A stretch of 64,000 nt of DNA, from the NCBI GenBank assembly GCA_017506175.1, contig JAFVNW010000099.1:1-64000 (forward strand), written 5' to 3'. The translations under genes were made by a program, and so were the position numbers. Each line of letters opens with the position of its first letter. Position 1 is the first letter of the stretch. Below, in pieces: positions 63,453-64,000 of the stretch. This DNA comes from Bacteroidales bacterium (GTDB lineage Bacteria > Bacteroidota > Bacteroidia > Bacteroidales > WCHB1-69). A model generated the notes under the pieces. The model did no database searches, was not told where the DNA came from, and saw only the letters and a program-made list of their open reading frames with translations.

Positions 63453-63460
63453 CAAAAGTA
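63453..63460 (-). promoter_or_regulatory. -7 box for the outer-membrane fusion gene
   Basis: Minus-strand TACTTTTG then C, 28 nt before the ATG at 63425. Confidence 0.55.
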
Positions 63461-63488
63461 GTTAAAATTATTGACTTTGACATCGACT

Positions 63489-64000
63489 TCAGATGAACAA
63501 TGCGATGACTTCGTATGCCATAAAGGCGGCGAAGGCGGTGAACAGCAAAGCCCACACCACGGCTGGGATGCGCGTAAACTTGGCCAGATTGGTGGCATCT
63601 CCCGCCTGGCTTTTGTTTTTAATCGAAAGAAAAAGGAGCACCAACGTTGACCACACCGATTCAATGAGAATCATCAGGCTGTAAAACCAGGCGGCAAGCT
63701 GGATATAACCCGTTTTTTTGAAATAGAAGATTAAAAACGCGTTGATTGACAAAAACAAAACCACCCAAACAACACCGTAAATATTTCTAATCCAAAGAAT
63801 TAGCATAAAAAGAAAAAGAATGGAGAGCGCGAGTACCAAGCCCCGTTCATAACCCGCCTTTAATGTAAAAAAACAGACGAATGCAGCCAAGGACGCGAAA
63901 GGGTAGCCAGCCATACTGACGATGACGGAGGCGAAGGTGGATCGCGATTTGGTGACCGTAACGCCCGATGTATCGCTGAAAATCTGGATTTTCATCACCT
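63489..64000 (-). CDS. C-terminal part of a polytopic membrane protein (M50-like tail), cut by the window edge
   Basis: About 170 codons visible. The frame is open to the last base of the window and the only start-like codons near the edge (GTG 63998, ATG 63995) follow no promoter box, so the gene most likely begins outside. Four or five hydrophobic helices. The start KIQIFSDTSGVTVTKSRSTFASVIVSMAGYPFAS followed by helices and GDATNLAKFTRIPAVVWALLF is similar, from memory, to the C-terminal half of Bacteroidota M50-type (peptidase M50B) membrane metalloprotease homologues; the HExxH part would lie outside. Probable but unverified. Confidence 0.6.
   Translation of the reverse strand, partial: VMKIQIFSDTSGVTVTKSRSTFASVIVSMAGYPFASLAAFVCFFTLKAGYERGLVLALSILFLFMLILWIRNIYGVVWVVLFLSINAFLIFYFKKTGYIQLAAWFYSLMILIESVWSTLVLLFLSIKNKSQAGDATNLAKFTRIPAVVWALLFTAFAAFMAYEVIALFI

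Noticed and set aside
1..64000. tRNA, rRNA, insertion sequences or prophage
   Set aside because: Looked for cloverleaf-like ends with CCA-type tails, transposase or integrase motifs and phage structural genes among the frames; none recognised.

Overview
The window reads as a chromosomal piece of a Bacteroidales-type bacterium (phylum Bacteroidota). Evidence: TAnnTTTG -7 promoter boxes, usually followed by C, lie before more than 20 genes; Shine-Dalgarno sites are weak or absent; there are many SPII lipoproteins and AQ-type signal peptides; type IX secretion (T9SS) sorting domains occur; and several gene families are typical of the phylum (DUF4837, DUF5063, DUF2795, PepSY-like repeats, TolB-like outer-membrane fusions). 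An operon for O2 and peroxide reduction suggests an anaerobe or microaerophile. I see no tRNA, rRNA, insertion sequence, prophage or CRISPR array. Coding density is high and most genes have a clear house-keeping or envelope role.

Layout. 0-10 kb: a small membrane protein, pepD, a flavodoxin, murD, polA, hemW and metG. 10-17 kb: a co-oriented envelope redox/metal locus of porin, imelysin lipoprotein, di-heme DUF1111-type lipoprotein and a fused CcsBA cytochrome c maturation protein. 17.5-20 kb: three exported proteins of unknown role. A large nested inverted repeat lies between 20.06 and 20.20 kb. 20.4-26.6 kb: CoA-transferase, M20 dipeptidase, rpoN, ychF, an Nfu-type Fe-S protein and DUF5063. 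26.7-33.4 kb: two paralogous Cys-rich mini-lipoproteins, thymidine kinase, a divergent block of uncharacterised envelope genes with a LolC/E-like permease, a universal stress protein, tsaB and an aquaporin.

33.5-36.1 kb holds a compact oxygen-defence operon: flavodiiron protein, rubredoxin, flavin reductase-rubredoxin fusion (Hrb) and rubrerythrin. Together these could carry electrons from a reduced pyridine nucleotide to O2 and H2O2. A lipoprotein cytochrome c peroxidase starts divergently beside it. 37-45 kb: PduO-type cobalamin adenosyltransferase, DUF2795, a HigBA-like toxin-antitoxin pair, a secreted von Willebrand A/beta-barrel protein with a FISUMP lipoprotein, a YgiQ radical SAM protein and two paralogous lipoproteins. 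45-52 kb: thrS, a small protein made of 25-residue helical repeats, hutH, gpsA and thiL.

52-64 kb: an ECF sigma factor next to a membrane protein with an anti-sigma-like N-terminus and a gliding/T9SS type B (CHU_C) domain on the far side of the membrane; DUF4837; prmA; a seven-repeat PepSY-like protein; a T9SS-secreted C10 (streptopain-like) protease with an unusual insertion in its catalytic domain; a very large outer-membrane fusion (pseudo-peptidase, TolB-like propeller, Omp85-like barrel); and a partial membrane protein at the right edge. The items I find most worth following are the sigma/CHU_C pair, the 20.1 kb palindrome, the C10-PepSY neighbourhood, the imelysin/di-heme/CcsBA locus and the 25-residue-repeat protein.
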